DNA of 64,000 nt, from contig NZ_CP175698.1 in assembly GCF_046097095.1 (NCBI RefSeq), positions 3,556,764 through 3,620,763 on the forward strand, read 5' to 3'. A model generated the notes under the pieces. It was given only the letters and a program-made list of their open reading frames with translations. It ran no database searches and was not told the origin of the DNA. This document shows, piece by piece, positions 9,701 to 17,550 of the stretch. The stretch comes from Natrinema sp046097095. Its GTDB lineage: Archaea > Halobacteriota > Halobacteria > Halobacteriales > Natrialbaceae. How positions within the stretch are numbered: position 1 is the first letter of the stretch; every line of letters starts with the position of its first letter. Position numbers and translations under genes: made by a program.

Positions 9701-9860
9701 CCAGCAACCGGAGGAGGACGACGGTTGCCTGTGCTTCGAGCGCGGCGAGTTCCTCGCGATCACCCGACTCGATCTCCCGGTCGGTCGCCGCGACGAGGCC
9801 GCGGCCGAGCACCTGCCACGCCGCCAGCGCGTTTTCCTCGAGGTCCCCGCCGGGGTCCAT
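6735..9860 (-). CDS. Eco57I-like N6-adenine DNA methyltransferase with C-terminal specificity domain
   Basis: The 1041-residue protein resembles the methyltransferase and specificity parts of type IIG restriction-modification enzymes. Visible are an N-terminal helical region, LGSVYETLLE near 195-204, GSYYTPE near 258-264, AdoMet motif I DPAMGCGRFL at 313-322, catalytic NPPW at 512-515, then a TaqI-like recognition region and a coiled-coil tail at about 975-1030. No PD-(D/E)xK nuclease signature was found. A TATA-like box 27 bp before the ATG argues that this start is genuine rather than a lost 5' end. It could modify DNA as an orphan or work with a nuclease elsewhere. Confidence 0.82.
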   Translation of the reverse strand: MDPGGDLEENALAAWQVLGRGLVAATDREIESGDREELAALEAQATVVLLRLLVVSVAESRGHISQADGDAVATDEVDDEGDAAETVTSLEQLQTEIQAELDAADGGFADAYDTRSTGMWRRLETLFRLFDEGAESLGIPPYGGDLFDSANRDVWAAEPIDNRQLAEAIHRLSTTAADDDRIESIEFGALETRRLGSVYETLLEHRFRIAPEAYAAVADDGETVWKPATAVAAGEPLDTVAAGEPYAATDDGERKATGSYYTPESVVDYVVEETVGPLIDDIEADLESRGLEPGTDAYQTALHRTVTTLRILDPAMGCGRFLERTLEFLVARVTDAAGEAGSEAMLDERRIRRDIATSCLYGVDRDELAVELATSSLWLETLAADRPPTGLDRHLKAGNALVGSDATAARSGESAAGSAETPSTRRRIELANVDTARRFGLELPDDALERLERALDDDDAWAEVRATDWFQAAQSTSDERGAFHWELEFPEAFLDERGRRRPDAGFDAVLGNPPWVATAGRAEISATMDRSLRAYLEDRYTATRQQFDLYVAFCERFVRLAADARIGIVVPDAILAREQNAHIRRYLLEQTTLTTVLHIGAAFEGVENGAAIVVTGADEGPTRCGTLEDRVGIEPIDYAEIPQSVFREQDACRFLLHLDRPTRSILAKLAGHPRLGERVDISRGEEIGKHAEFLAETNERDGLDEIVSGSAVVPYGFDDAETKYVPADEVEKDRERYRSPKLVFRQTASTPIGALDTDGRITIKSAYNVRSNGSEAELCRLLGVLNSSLLAFYHEVNHAAYRSVFPQINQATLESYPIAVPDAHEFDDLVGERIELTRKRRDLTLDLRTQLGHYRDGDALGEIGPCRPVAPSNSPLRKVGDELHGLRLGRASVDRCAPGTVRINATARYKPAADSDRDTDRWGYTETDALPALRLSALDEPEADLIEAFVPVAVDEAGGFANLRETATKTISPLDRLRALVVPVVDDVREGLERYLEAQTRAEDLEARLAAIDRRIDELVYDRYGLTETEIETVEAAVDEG

Positions 9861-9886
9861 AGTATCAGTCCAGTCGGATTGCCGCC

Positions 9887-9895
9887 GTAAGAAAC
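9887..9895 (-). promoter_or_regulatory. TATA-like box for the methyltransferase
   Basis: The minus strand reads GTTTCTTAC about 27-35 bp before the ATG at 9860, consistent with a leaderless transcript starting at that codon. Confidence 0.35.
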
Positions 9896-9998
9896 CACTG
9901 GTCAGACGGGTCTCGTCCGTTCGACCGAGCGCTGTCTCTCGGTTACGGCGAAGTCGCTATCCTTTTCGCAGCCACGCCCCCATTTGAGAGCGAAAGCC

Positions 9999-10679
9999 GT
10001 GTCCTCGCTCATCGTCACAGCGCTCGCCGGCAGCGTCTTCGGACTCGCCCTCGCGGCCCCGCCGGGACCGATGAACGCGATCATCGCCGAGGAGAGCGTC
10101 GTTCGCGGCTGGGCCGCCGGCTTTCGGGCCGGGCTTGGGGCCATGCTCGCGGACGCGATTTTCTTCGTCCTCACGCTGGCGGGCATCGTGGCCGTGATCG
10201 ACCGCGTGCCCGTCGTTCGGCCGACGCTCTATCTGGCCGGCGGCTGTCTCATGCTCTACTTCGCGGTCGGTGCGCTCGAGGAATTCAGGACCGCCACGTC
10301 GTTCACCGATGGCGGCCAGAACGCCGTGTCGGGGTTTCGGAAGACGTTCGTCCTCTCACTGACCAACCCCTACCAGATCGGGTTCTGGCTCACGGTCGGC
10401 GTCGGGCTCCTCGAGCCGGGCACGCTCGACGTCCTCGCACATGCGCCGGCCGTCGGCGAGGCGCTTTCGGGAACGCTCGTCGTCCAGACCGGATCGCCGA
10501 CGCTGCTGCTCGGGTTCTTCGCCGGGATCGCGTGCTGGGTCACGGTCTATCCCGCGGCGCTGGCCGCGGCCGGCCGCCGCGTCGACGCCTTCGCGCCGGT
10601 AGTCGCTGGGCTGAGCGCCGCCGTCCTCGCGGGGTTCGGCCTGCTCTTTCTGGCGATGGGGACGCTCCGAATCGTCTGA
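9999..10679 (+). CDS. LysE-family amino-acid exporter
   Basis: The 226-residue membrane protein has about six hydrophobic segments and the family motif APPGPMN near residue 21, typical of LysE/RhtB exporters that remove amino acids or related solutes. GTG at 9999 is preferred over TTG at 9984 because it leaves a short N-terminus directly before the first membrane helix and lies about 35 bp after the T-rich element CCTTTTCGC. The substrate is unknown. It is transcribed away from the divergent methyltransferase gene. Confidence 0.8.
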   Translation: MSSLIVTALAGSVFGLALAAPPGPMNAIIAEESVVRGWAAGFRAGLGAMLADAIFFVLTLAGIVAVIDRVPVVRPTLYLAGGCLMLYFAVGALEEFRTATSFTDGGQNAVSGFRKTFVLSLTNPYQIGFWLTVGVGLLEPGTLDVLAHAPAVGEALSGTLVVQTGSPTLLLGFFAGIACWVTVYPAALAAAGRRVDAFAPVVAGLSAAVLAGFGLLFLAMGTLRIV

Positions 10680-10688
10680 GGATCGACC

Positions 10689-11264
10689 TCAACACCGGAG
10701 GAGTTCGAACGGGCTGTCGTTCGACCGCGCGTGCCGACTCTCATCGCCGTCGCGTTCCCCACTGTCGTCGGCCGACTGATTGCTCGTCCCGCCGGCTGAC
10801 AGGCTGTTCTCGGCCTGAGTCAGACCCGTGCCGATGTTTTCGAGCATCGGCAACTGGAAATCGAATCCTTTGACGAGTTCGAACGACGCCATCGGTTCCG
10901 AGAAGAGATCGAGGAGACCGTCGCCGACGAACTGAATGCCGGCGACGACTTCGATGACCGAGTTCCCGTTGGTCGAACCGACGAGTTCGGCACCGATCGC
11001 ACCGCCGGACTCCGTCAGCATCGCTGCGTGCAGCCGAATCCAGATGTTGGTGCCGTTTTCGGCACCGATGGTGAACTCCGTTCCCGACCCCGCGAAACAC
11101 GTCGAGACCCGCTGTTCGGGCGCGTCGCTTGCACCGCTGGTATCGCTTTCGTTCTGTACACTCGAGATCGACTGCGGCGTCGCCGTCGCGACCGGGATAT
11201 GAGCGAAGAGAAGGAGACAACACAGCGCGATAGCGACGATTCTCGTCCGGCGAGCACGTTCCAT
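10689..11264 (-). CDS. Secreted protein of unknown function
   Basis: The 191-residue product starts MERARRTRIVAIALCCLLLF and has a Sec-type signal ending near ATA. The mature part has a Cys close to its start (STCFAG) and a C-terminal Cys as its last residue, suggesting one disulfide. A central region resembles a beta-rich secreted domain with WIRLHAAML and FVGDGLLDLF. A low-complexity S/D/R linker precedes the end. The ATG is one codon after an in-frame GTG and sits about 27 bp after a TTCATAG box. No function is recognised. Confidence 0.6.
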   Translation of the reverse strand: MERARRTRIVAIALCCLLLFAHIPVATATPQSISSVQNESDTSGASDAPEQRVSTCFAGSGTEFTIGAENGTNIWIRLHAAMLTESGGAIGAELVGSTNGNSVIEVVAGIQFVGDGLLDLFSEPMASFELVKGFDFQLPMLENIGTGLTQAENSLSAGGTSNQSADDSGERDGDESRHARSNDSPFELLRC

Positions 11265-11431
11265 CACATCCGTCTCGATCCCACACTGCTATGAACGCAT
11301 TGGCCGTTCCACGACGGCCGGCCTGAGGACCGATCGGCGATAGCGGTGCGCTGCGGTCGCTCGAGAAGGACCGATTGGCCCTCACGACAGTCGCGGTCGT
11401 TGTGATGTCGGTGACGGTGATCGGTGCTGAG

Positions 11432-12106
11432 CTACTCGCCTAACGCGGCGATCTCGTCCTCGAGCCACTCGCTGAACCACTTGACGCGTTTCAGGCGCTG
11501 GTGGGCGATGCTCTCGGCGGTGTCGCTCCGGACGCGCGCTGCGGCGTCGTAGCCGCGCTCTAAGACGCGCTCAACCATCTCGTCGGCGTCCATGTGCGTG
11601 CGGGCCTCATAACCCATCCGGAGCAACATGAGCGCGGTGCCGTTGGCTCCGATCTTATCGAGGAGGTCGGCCTCGATGAGACACTGCGTCTCGAGGGCGA
11701 GGTCGGTCAGGTCGCCCTGATAGGAGTGATCTTCGATGGCGCGACATACCTGCTGGACGAACGACTCTGGGTACTCACCGCGAGACTCGAGGTACTCGCG
11801 GGCGACGCGAGCGCCGGCCTCAGCGTGGAGTTCCTGGTCGGTCTCGAGTTTGGCGACATCGTGAAAGAGAGCGGCGACGCGGGTAACGTCGACGTCAGCG
11901 CCCTCCTGTTCGGCGATCTCCGTCGCGAGGTCGACGACGTTGAGGATGTGGTTGTGCCGGTACTCGGCGGAGTGCCAGGGGTACCAGCGCATGCGGCCGC
12001 CTTCCTCTTCTTTCTCGACGCTGGCCGAGAGGTACTCGAAGACGAAGCCTTTCATCGCCTCGAACTCGGCGTCGGACACTCCGGTCTCTTTTATTTCAAC
12101 GCCCAC
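11432..12106 (-). CDS. HD-domain phosphohydrolase
   Basis: The 224-residue cytoplasmic protein has the HD-superfamily metal site: H51/H53 (RHNHILNV), H82-D83 (LFHDVAKLE) and a downstream D in EADLLDKIG. Members hydrolyse nucleotides or other phosphomonoesters, but the substrate cannot be read from the sequence. The start is GTG, preceded at about 12 nt by GGAGG, one of the few Shine-Dalgarno-like sites in the window. It is divergent from the B12-subunit gene, with an AT-rich intergenic region (TATATTATATTT near 12208). Confidence 0.75.
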   Translation of the reverse strand: MGVEIKETGVSDAEFEAMKGFVFEYLSASVEKEEEGGRMRWYPWHSAEYRHNHILNVVDLATEIAEQEGADVDVTRVAALFHDVAKLETDQELHAEAGARVAREYLESRGEYPESFVQQVCRAIEDHSYQGDLTDLALETQCLIEADLLDKIGANGTALMLLRMGYEARTHMDADEMVERVLERGYDAAARVRSDTAESIAHQRLKRVKWFSEWLEDEIAALGE

Positions 12107-12343
12107 GATAGATCCCTCCGCAGCAGACGAACGATAGTCATTACCGGAATCTTCGGTCGTTTCGCTCTTTAGCCTTTGGTTCGGAACGGTTTCGGTGAGA
12201 AATGGCGGTTATATTATATTTGAACGCCGCGTCCAGTCGCTCGTCCCACGGTGGCGTGTCGCTCACGTCGAAAATCTCCTGCTCCGCGGAAACTACCACG
12301 GTCTTCCGTTAAAGTCAAACAGTCGGCTCGGGAAGGGGTGTGT

Positions 12344-12760
12344 ATGAGTAGCGAACAGGAAGCGGAATCGATCCGATGTCTCGTCGCTAAAGTCGGCCTC
12401 GACGGTCACGATCGAGGTGCCCACGTTATCGCACGCGCGTTCCGCGACGCCGGGTTCGAAGTCATTTACTCCGGACTCCACAAGTCGCCGGACGAGATCG
12501 TTCAGGCCGCCGTCCAAGAGGACGTCGACGTCCTCGGTATCTCCATCCTCTCCGGTGCCCACGATACGCTCGTCCCGAAGATCATGGACGGACTCGAGGA
12601 GTACGGCGCAAAAGAGGACACGCTCGTCCTCGCCGGCGGCGTCATCCCCGACGAGGACCGCGCGGGGCTCAAAGACGAGGGCGTCGCGGCGATCTTCGGC
12701 CCCGGGACGTCGATCGAAGAGACCATCGACTTCGTCCGCGAGAACGCGCCCCAGCGATGA
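12344..12760 (+). CDS. Methylmalonyl-CoA mutase B12-binding (small) subunit
   Basis: The 138-residue cobalamin-binding Rossmann protein has the base-off/His-on motif D20-G-H22-D-R-G25, followed by GISILSGAH and LAGGVIPDED, as in the C-terminal domain of methylmalonyl-CoA mutase. It should combine with a separate catalytic subunit to convert methylmalonyl-CoA to succinyl-CoA. The upstream in-frame extension is poor and Arg-rich, so the ATG at 12344 is chosen. Its stop overlaps the meaB start (ATGA), indicating an operon. Confidence 0.85.
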   Translation: MSSEQEAESIRCLVAKVGLDGHDRGAHVIARAFRDAGFEVIYSGLHKSPDEIVQAAVQEDVDVLGISILSGAHDTLVPKIMDGLEEYGAKEDTLVLAGGVIPDEDRAGLKDEGVAAIFGPGTSIEETIDFVRENAPQR

Positions 12761-13848
12761 GCATGGACGCCGCCGACGAATCGCTACTCGAGGAACTGCT
12801 GGCGGGCAAACACCGTGCGCTCGCCCGGATCATCTCGAAGATCGAGAACCGGTCGCCGGGCTACCGCGAGCTGGTCTCCGAACTCTACGCGCACACGGGC
12901 GACGCCGACGTGATCGGCATCACCGGCTCGCCGGGCGCGGGCAAATCGACGCTGGTCGACAAGCTCGCCGAGGCCTACCGCGATCAGGGCGAGACCGTCG
13001 GAATCATCGCGATCGACCCCTCCTCACCCTTTACCGGCGGGGCCGTGTTGGGCGATCGAATTCGGATGGCCTCCACGGTGGGCGACATGGACGTCTTCGT
13101 CCGCTCGATGAGCGCCCGCGGCACGCTCGGCGGTCTCTCGACGGCCACGGCGGACGCCGTCAAGGCGATGGACGCGTTCGGCAAGGACAAGATCATCATC
13201 GAGACCGTCGGTGCCGGACAAAACGAGATCGACATCGTCCGGACCGCCGACAGCGTCGCCGTCCTCGTCCCGCCGGGCTCGGGCGACGACATCCAGACGC
13301 TGAAAGCCGGCATCCTCGAGATCGCCGATATCTTCGTCGTCAACAAAGCCGACCGTGAGGGGGCCGCTCGAACCGTCCAGGAGCTCCGAGATATGGTCCA
13401 ACTCGGCGACGAGAGCGGCCTCGCCGGCGGCGGCCACCACAGCCAAGAGGTCATCGACGCCCACGACGACTGGGACGACGAGCCCGACGCGGACGGCGCG
13501 GCCGACGAGGGCTGGACGCCGCCGATCGTCGAGACCGTCGCCGTCCACGGCACCGGCGTCGACGAGTTCATCGACGAACTCGCCGCCCATCGGGAGTACC
13601 TCGTCGACTCCGGCGAACACGCAGAGCAGGCGCGCACGCGCTACGCCGAGGAGATTCGCACCCTGTTGCGCGAAGACGTCCACGCGATGCTCGAGGACGA
13701 ACTCGCCGCCGCCGGCGGAGTCGACGACCTCGCCGAGGCCGTCCGACAGGGCGAGACCGATCCCTACTCGATCGCGACCGACGTACTCGAGCCCGTCGCG
13801 GCCTGTCTGTCGGACCTCGAGACCGATGCGGACGCCGACTCGCGATAG
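12757..13848 (+). CDS. meaB: MeaB/ArgK-type GTPase, mutase chaperone
   Basis: The 363-residue G3E-family GTPase has Walker A GSPGAGKS at 57-64, ETVGAGQ near 149-155 and NKAD at 196-199. MeaB proteins protect methylmalonyl-CoA mutase and gate cofactor loading. The 4-bp overlap with the B12-subunit gene supports that partner. An acidic His/Asp-rich insert near 222-250 (GGGHHSQEV, then DDWDDEPDADG) is longer than in bacterial MeaB and looks like a haloarchaeal linker. Confidence 0.88.
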   Translation: MSMDAADESLLEELLAGKHRALARIISKIENRSPGYRELVSELYAHTGDADVIGITGSPGAGKSTLVDKLAEAYRDQGETVGIIAIDPSSPFTGGAVLGDRIRMASTVGDMDVFVRSMSARGTLGGLSTATADAVKAMDAFGKDKIIIETVGAGQNEIDIVRTADSVAVLVPPGSGDDIQTLKAGILEIADIFVVNKADREGAARTVQELRDMVQLGDESGLAGGGHHSQEVIDAHDDWDDEPDADGAADEGWTPPIVETVAVHGTGVDEFIDELAAHREYLVDSGEHAEQARTRYAEEIRTLLREDVHAMLEDELAAAGGVDDLAEAVRQGETDPYSIATDVLEPVAACLSDLETDADADSR

Positions 13849-13928
13849 CGCCTCGCCGGCCCCACTGTTCGCAGCAGGTTCTGAACCCGAACCCGAGGTC
13901 TAAGGCCGGTGCCGTCCTACACTCCCGT

Positions 13929-14867
13929 ATGAAGGCCCGAACAGTCCTCGGTGCAGCGCTCGGAACCGTCGGCGGCGCGGTCGTCGGCAACCGCCTCCTG
14001 AAACGGCGCGCGGGCGAGCTCGAGAATCCACTCCCCGGCATCGAACGTACTTACCGCTGGCGGGGGATCGAGACGACCTACACCGTCGCCGGCGATCCGA
14101 ACGACCCCGACATGCTCTTGCTCCACGGGATTTATGCTGGGGCGAGCAGCAACGAGTTCGAACCGATCGTGGAGCAACTGGCCGAGAACTATCACGTCTA
14201 CGCGGTCGACCTCCCCGGCTTCGCCCGCTCGGAGCGGCCGCCGCTGGTCTACTCGGCCTCCCTCTACGCCGAATTCGTCCGCGACTTCGTGGACGACGTC
14301 ACTGACGACCCGATCGTCGTCGCCTCCTCGTTGACCGGTGCGTTCGCGGTCGACGCCGCCGACGAGACCGAGATCGAACGGCTGGTATTGATCTGTCCGA
14401 CCGAGGAGACGACCGACGTGCGCCCGTGGGTCCGTACCCTCCTGCGGACGCCGATCGTCGGGACAACGCTGTACAACCTGCTCGCGAGCAAGCCGTCGAT
14501 CCGACACTTCTACGACCGCGACGGCTACTACGACGCCGACCGCATTGATTCCGACGAGGTCCAGTACGCCTGGGACAGCGCCCACCAGCCCGGGTCGCGC
14601 TACGCGCCCGCCTCCTTCGCCGCGGGTACCCTCGACCCCGAGTTCGACCTCGCGACGGAACTGGCGGGCCTCGAGACGCCGACAACGCTCGTCTGGGGCC
14701 GCGACGCCGCCCTCGTCCCGCTCCGGGAGGGCCGTGACCTCGCGGAGGCGGCCGACTGCGATCTGGTCGTCATCGACTACGCGACGCAGTTGCCCCACGC
14801 CGAACACCCCGCTAAGTTCGTCGAATACCTGAGCGCGGAGCTACCGCGGGCGGGTACCGGCGAGTAA
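13929..14867 (+). CDS. Alpha/beta-fold hydrolase
   Basis: The 312-residue protein has a short hydrophobic N-terminus (about residues 5-22, possibly a membrane anchor), oxyanion-type LLHGIYAG near 65-71 and DLPGFARSERP near 94-104. The nucleophile elbow reads A-S-S134-L-T-G, a relaxed form of GxSxG with both flanking glycines replaced by small or polar residues. The catalytic acid is probably in WGRDAALVP and the His in LPHAEHP. The substrate is unknown. It follows meaB by 80 bp but may have its own promoter. Confidence 0.75.
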   Translation: MKARTVLGAALGTVGGAVVGNRLLKRRAGELENPLPGIERTYRWRGIETTYTVAGDPNDPDMLLLHGIYAGASSNEFEPIVEQLAENYHVYAVDLPGFARSERPPLVYSASLYAEFVRDFVDDVTDDPIVVASSLTGAFAVDAADETEIERLVLICPTEETTDVRPWVRTLLRTPIVGTTLYNLLASKPSIRHFYDRDGYYDADRIDSDEVQYAWDSAHQPGSRYAPASFAAGTLDPEFDLATELAGLETPTTLVWGRDAALVPLREGRDLAEAADCDLVVIDYATQLPHAEHPAKFVEYLSAELPRAGTGE

Positions 14868-14880
14868 GTTAGTGCTGGAC

Positions 14881-15525
14881 CTACTCGAACAGTTGCGGCG
14901 ACACCGCCGCCTGCTCGCGTTCGTCGCCCATCCCCGTCGTGACCACCAGTCGCATTCCGCGGCGGACGCTCATGTCGATCTCGTGGACCTGCTCCTCGGG
15001 TAGTAAGACGAGTCGGCCGGCGGTCGGGTTCGGGCTGTTCGGCAGGAAGACGTTGTAGACGTCCTGTCCAGCCACGTCCTCGACCGGTCGCGGGCTCTCG
15101 CCGGTGACGAGGCCGATCATGTAGACGCCCTCACGGGGGTACTCGACCAGGACGACGCTCTCATAGCCGGTCTTGCGCTCGACCAGTGAGTCCGCAACCT
15201 GCCGGACGCTACCGTAGATCGTACTGACCAGCGGGACGACGTTTATGAGACGGCCGATGTTGCCGAACAGGTGCCGGCCGGCGCTCTGCTGGGCGAGAAA
15301 GCCGAGGACGACGACCGCCGCGACGATCAGGACGACGGCCAGCAGTTGGGCGACGACCTCGACGTTCCGCGTGTACTGTGCGAGTCCAACGGCGCGGACG
15401 ACCGGCGTGACGAACTGCAGCGACCAGTTGACGAGAAACCGAAGAATGTACAGCGTGACGGCCAGCGGTGCGACCAGGATCAGCCCCGCCACGAAACTGC
15501 TCTTGATGCGAGACGAGAGCGTCAT
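14881..15525 (-). CDS. DUF502 family membrane protein
   Basis: The 214-residue protein has two strong transmembrane segments, about residues 10-30 and 58-80, then a soluble domain with the DUF502 signatures NVVPLVSTIYGSVRQV, VLVEYPREG and FLPNSPNPTAGRL. The family is widespread and its function is unknown. The ATG lies about 27 bp after a TATTTTTAC box, in keeping with leaderless transcription. It is convergent with the alpha/beta hydrolase gene, with 13 bp between them. Confidence 0.85.
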   Translation of the reverse strand: MTLSSRIKSSFVAGLILVAPLAVTLYILRFLVNWSLQFVTPVVRAVGLAQYTRNVEVVAQLLAVVLIVAAVVVLGFLAQQSAGRHLFGNIGRLINVVPLVSTIYGSVRQVADSLVERKTGYESVVLVEYPREGVYMIGLVTGESPRPVEDVAGQDVYNVFLPNSPNPTAGRLVLLPEEQVHEIDMSVRRGMRLVVTTGMGDEREQAAVSPQLFE

Positions 15526-15642
15526 ACCCCGTTGTATTCTCGAAAGTAAAAATACTCACTGCCAACTTGACGTGTCGTCAGAAGCTTCCGAACGGTATCG
15601 ATTCTCGCCACGAGGATCAGGAGAACTCGTTTTTCCGGCGTC

Positions 15643-15762
15643 TTACGTCCTGATGAACTCCACCTCGCCCACGTCGACGTCTCGGAAGGATTCGTCGAAG
15701 AGGTGATGACTCGACTGAGGCTGATGGACGACTACCTTCCGCTCGACAGTCCCGTCGACCAT
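15643..15762 (-). CDS. Possible 39-residue small protein
   Basis: A short frame encodes MVDGTVERKVVVHQPQ and ends DVGEVEFIRT. It has an ATG, haloarchaeal-looking composition and an AT-rich box (ACAATAACAG) about 27 bp upstream on the minus strand. No family is recognised. It may be a real microprotein or the remnant 3' end of a decayed gene in a lower-GC patch. Confidence 0.3.
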   Translation of the reverse strand: MVDGTVERKVVVHQPQSSHHLFDESFRDVDVGEVEFIRT

Positions 15763-15833
15763 GGTATCGTGAAATCACACTACTGTTATTGTCTCCAAGA
15801 GGAAGTGAGACGAATCACTCGAATTCCGCCGCT

Positions 15834-16673
15834 CTATGGCGATTCGAGAGAGCCAATTGGATAGCACTCAGCGTCGCTGATACTCGACGGGAGATATTCA
15901 CTTTCGACGGTAGGATCAAATCCGTGTAATCGTGCAAGCACCATAGCCGTGCATGCGTCGAGAGCGAGACAATGCTCGAGAACAGCGTTTGGGTCGTTGG
16001 ATAGGTCGGTGTACGGGTCCTCCACGTATACAGGTTCGTGATATTCGGTGAGCCTTTCGATCCCGCGTTCGATTTGACTGACATCCCCAGACGTGATTCC
16101 GGACAAGACGGTGTGATAGGAACGATAGAATACTTCCGAAAGCTCCTCGGAATCGTCTGCGTCTTCAGCTAACCACTCGATAACCCTGTGCTTGGGAAGA
16201 CCCACCTCCTGATCGATTGAGAGAGCGTCCGCACTGAACGCTATCAAAGCGTGGCAAAAGTGGAAATGGGAAGCATTTCCACGAAGATCTTCGGGAATGG
16301 TATCAAGCACCTCCATCACGGTCGCACAGGTCTCGGACAGTCGTTCTTCCGATCCAGAGAGGAGTGCAGTTCTCAGTACCTTATGGCCGTGCCTCCATTT
16401 CACTCCACTAATCGTATCCCCTTTGTCTAGCGCCATATCTATCGCCGTCTCGAATTTCCATGTCCATCCATCGGCACTATCATCGTACCATACTTGCGCG
16501 CGGCTACACTCCCCCAATGTGAGATACCCATTGCCGATGAGCATTGCGTCACGCGCTGACGGAACCCCAACCTCGGCAATCGAGCTATACTCTCCTCGCT
16601 CGTACCGTGCTTCGTCAGTCAGTACCCTCGACTCGATGGCGTTGATGCGATCCGCTATCTTACATTCTCCCAT
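15834..16673 (-). CDS. Orphan protein in a lower-GC patch, possibly Imm49-like immunity protein
   Basis: The 279-residue soluble, mostly helical protein has lower GC and different codon use than its neighbours. Segments such as SHFHFCHALIAFSADAL in the middle and ALDACTAMVLARLHGFDP followed by YLP near the C-terminus recall Imm49-type immunity proteins, which also end with a helix-rich motif and a YxP. That match is from memory and weak. No toxin gene is adjacent. It has no signal peptide or membrane helix, so it should be cytoplasmic. Acquisition by transfer is likely. Confidence 0.5.
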   Translation of the reverse strand: MGECKIADRINAIESRVLTDEARYERGEYSSIAEVGVPSARDAMLIGNGYLTLGECSRAQVWYDDSADGWTWKFETAIDMALDKGDTISGVKWRHGHKVLRTALLSGSEERLSETCATVMEVLDTIPEDLRGNASHFHFCHALIAFSADALSIDQEVGLPKHRVIEWLAEDADDSEELSEVFYRSYHTVLSGITSGDVSQIERGIERLTEYHEPVYVEDPYTDLSNDPNAVLEHCLALDACTAMVLARLHGFDPTVESEYLPSSISDAECYPIGSLESP

Positions 16674-17157
16674 CTTGATATGCTGGTCTAAACGGCACTG
16701 TCTAGTTAAGCACTTCTGGTGTCGATCGATGCTTTAACGGCTGTCGCAGCACTACTACTGAAGAATGAGATATGTACTCCTTGTGAGAAGTGTGCTGAAG
16801 TAGCTGAATGTTCGTTGCTCGTCGATTGAGTCCTATTTATGTCAGGGGATATATAACGATGTCACAGGATTCATCACGTCTTCACCGTTTCCACGTCTTG
16901 CAGTTTCCCTTATCTAGACAATGCCATCTAAACTATTGCCTCAACTTTCTTTCCGTTGTGTTTCAGCCGTTGGGTGACGTACTGATCTCCGTCTTTTTGA
17001 AGACGTTCACGCCCTGCGTGAATCCCGAAATCTCGGCAAATCAGGCGACGCCAGTGCCCTTCACAAATTTGCTCAGTATCGGGGTCTCCGCGATGCCTTC
17101 GGCGATCTTTCCGAACCGCCAATGGCCTGAGAGAAGAATTCCGGTTTCGTGCGACCG
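16674..17157. other. Lower-GC intergenic stretch with possible gene debris
   Basis: About 480 bases. The minus strand from 17157 downward reads 38 sense codons (ending FVKGTGVA), a TGA, then sense codons FAEISGFTQGVNVFKK and another stop, which looks like a decayed frame. Nothing is assignable to a family. No inverted repeats typical of an insertion sequence were seen. Confidence 0.35.
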
Positions 17158-17550
17158 CTATCGGGGTCGGAAGCCGATCACGCGCTCGCCGGTCGTCTCG
17201 GAGACCGAAATCTCGAGTTCGACCTCGAGCCCGGTCTCGACGGCTGCGGGGTCGAGTCCGACGACCTGGCCGGTGACTCGGACGGGGCCGAAATCGGCGA
17301 TGGCTGTCGCGTAGGGGGCGTCCTCCTCGAAGGCCGGCGTCGGGACGTGTGTGACGGTGAACGTCTGGATCTCGCCGGTGTCGGGGAGGGCGAGTTCCTC
17401 GAGGTCAGTCGAGCCACAGTCAGGACAGACCCGACGGGGTGGGAGGGAGCCGTGGCCGTTGTCGCAGTTGAGGTAGTAGGCCGCGCCCTCCTCGGCGTCG
17501 GCGAGCCACCCGTCGAAGCCGGCGTCCTCGACGTCGTTTGCGTCGCTCAT
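17158..17550 (-). CDS. DUF35-type Zn-ribbon/OB-fold acyl-CoA partner protein
   Basis: The 130-residue protein has an N-terminal rubredoxin-like zinc ribbon (C29, with H33 nearby, then C42-P-D-C45) followed by an OB-fold domain (TFTVTHVPTPAF onward). DUF35 proteins bind acyl-CoA and bridge thiolases to partner enzymes, as in the archaeal acetoacetyl-CoA thiolase/HMG-CoA synthase complex. Its start overlaps the thiolase stop by 4 bp, so the two are co-translated and probably form a complex. Confidence 0.85.
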   Translation of the reverse strand: MSDANDVEDAGFDGWLADAEEGAAYYLNCDNGHGSLPPRRVCPDCGSTDLEELALPDTGEIQTFTVTHVPTPAFEEDAPYATAIADFGPVRVTGQVVGLDPAAVETGLEVELEISVSETTGERVIGFRPR

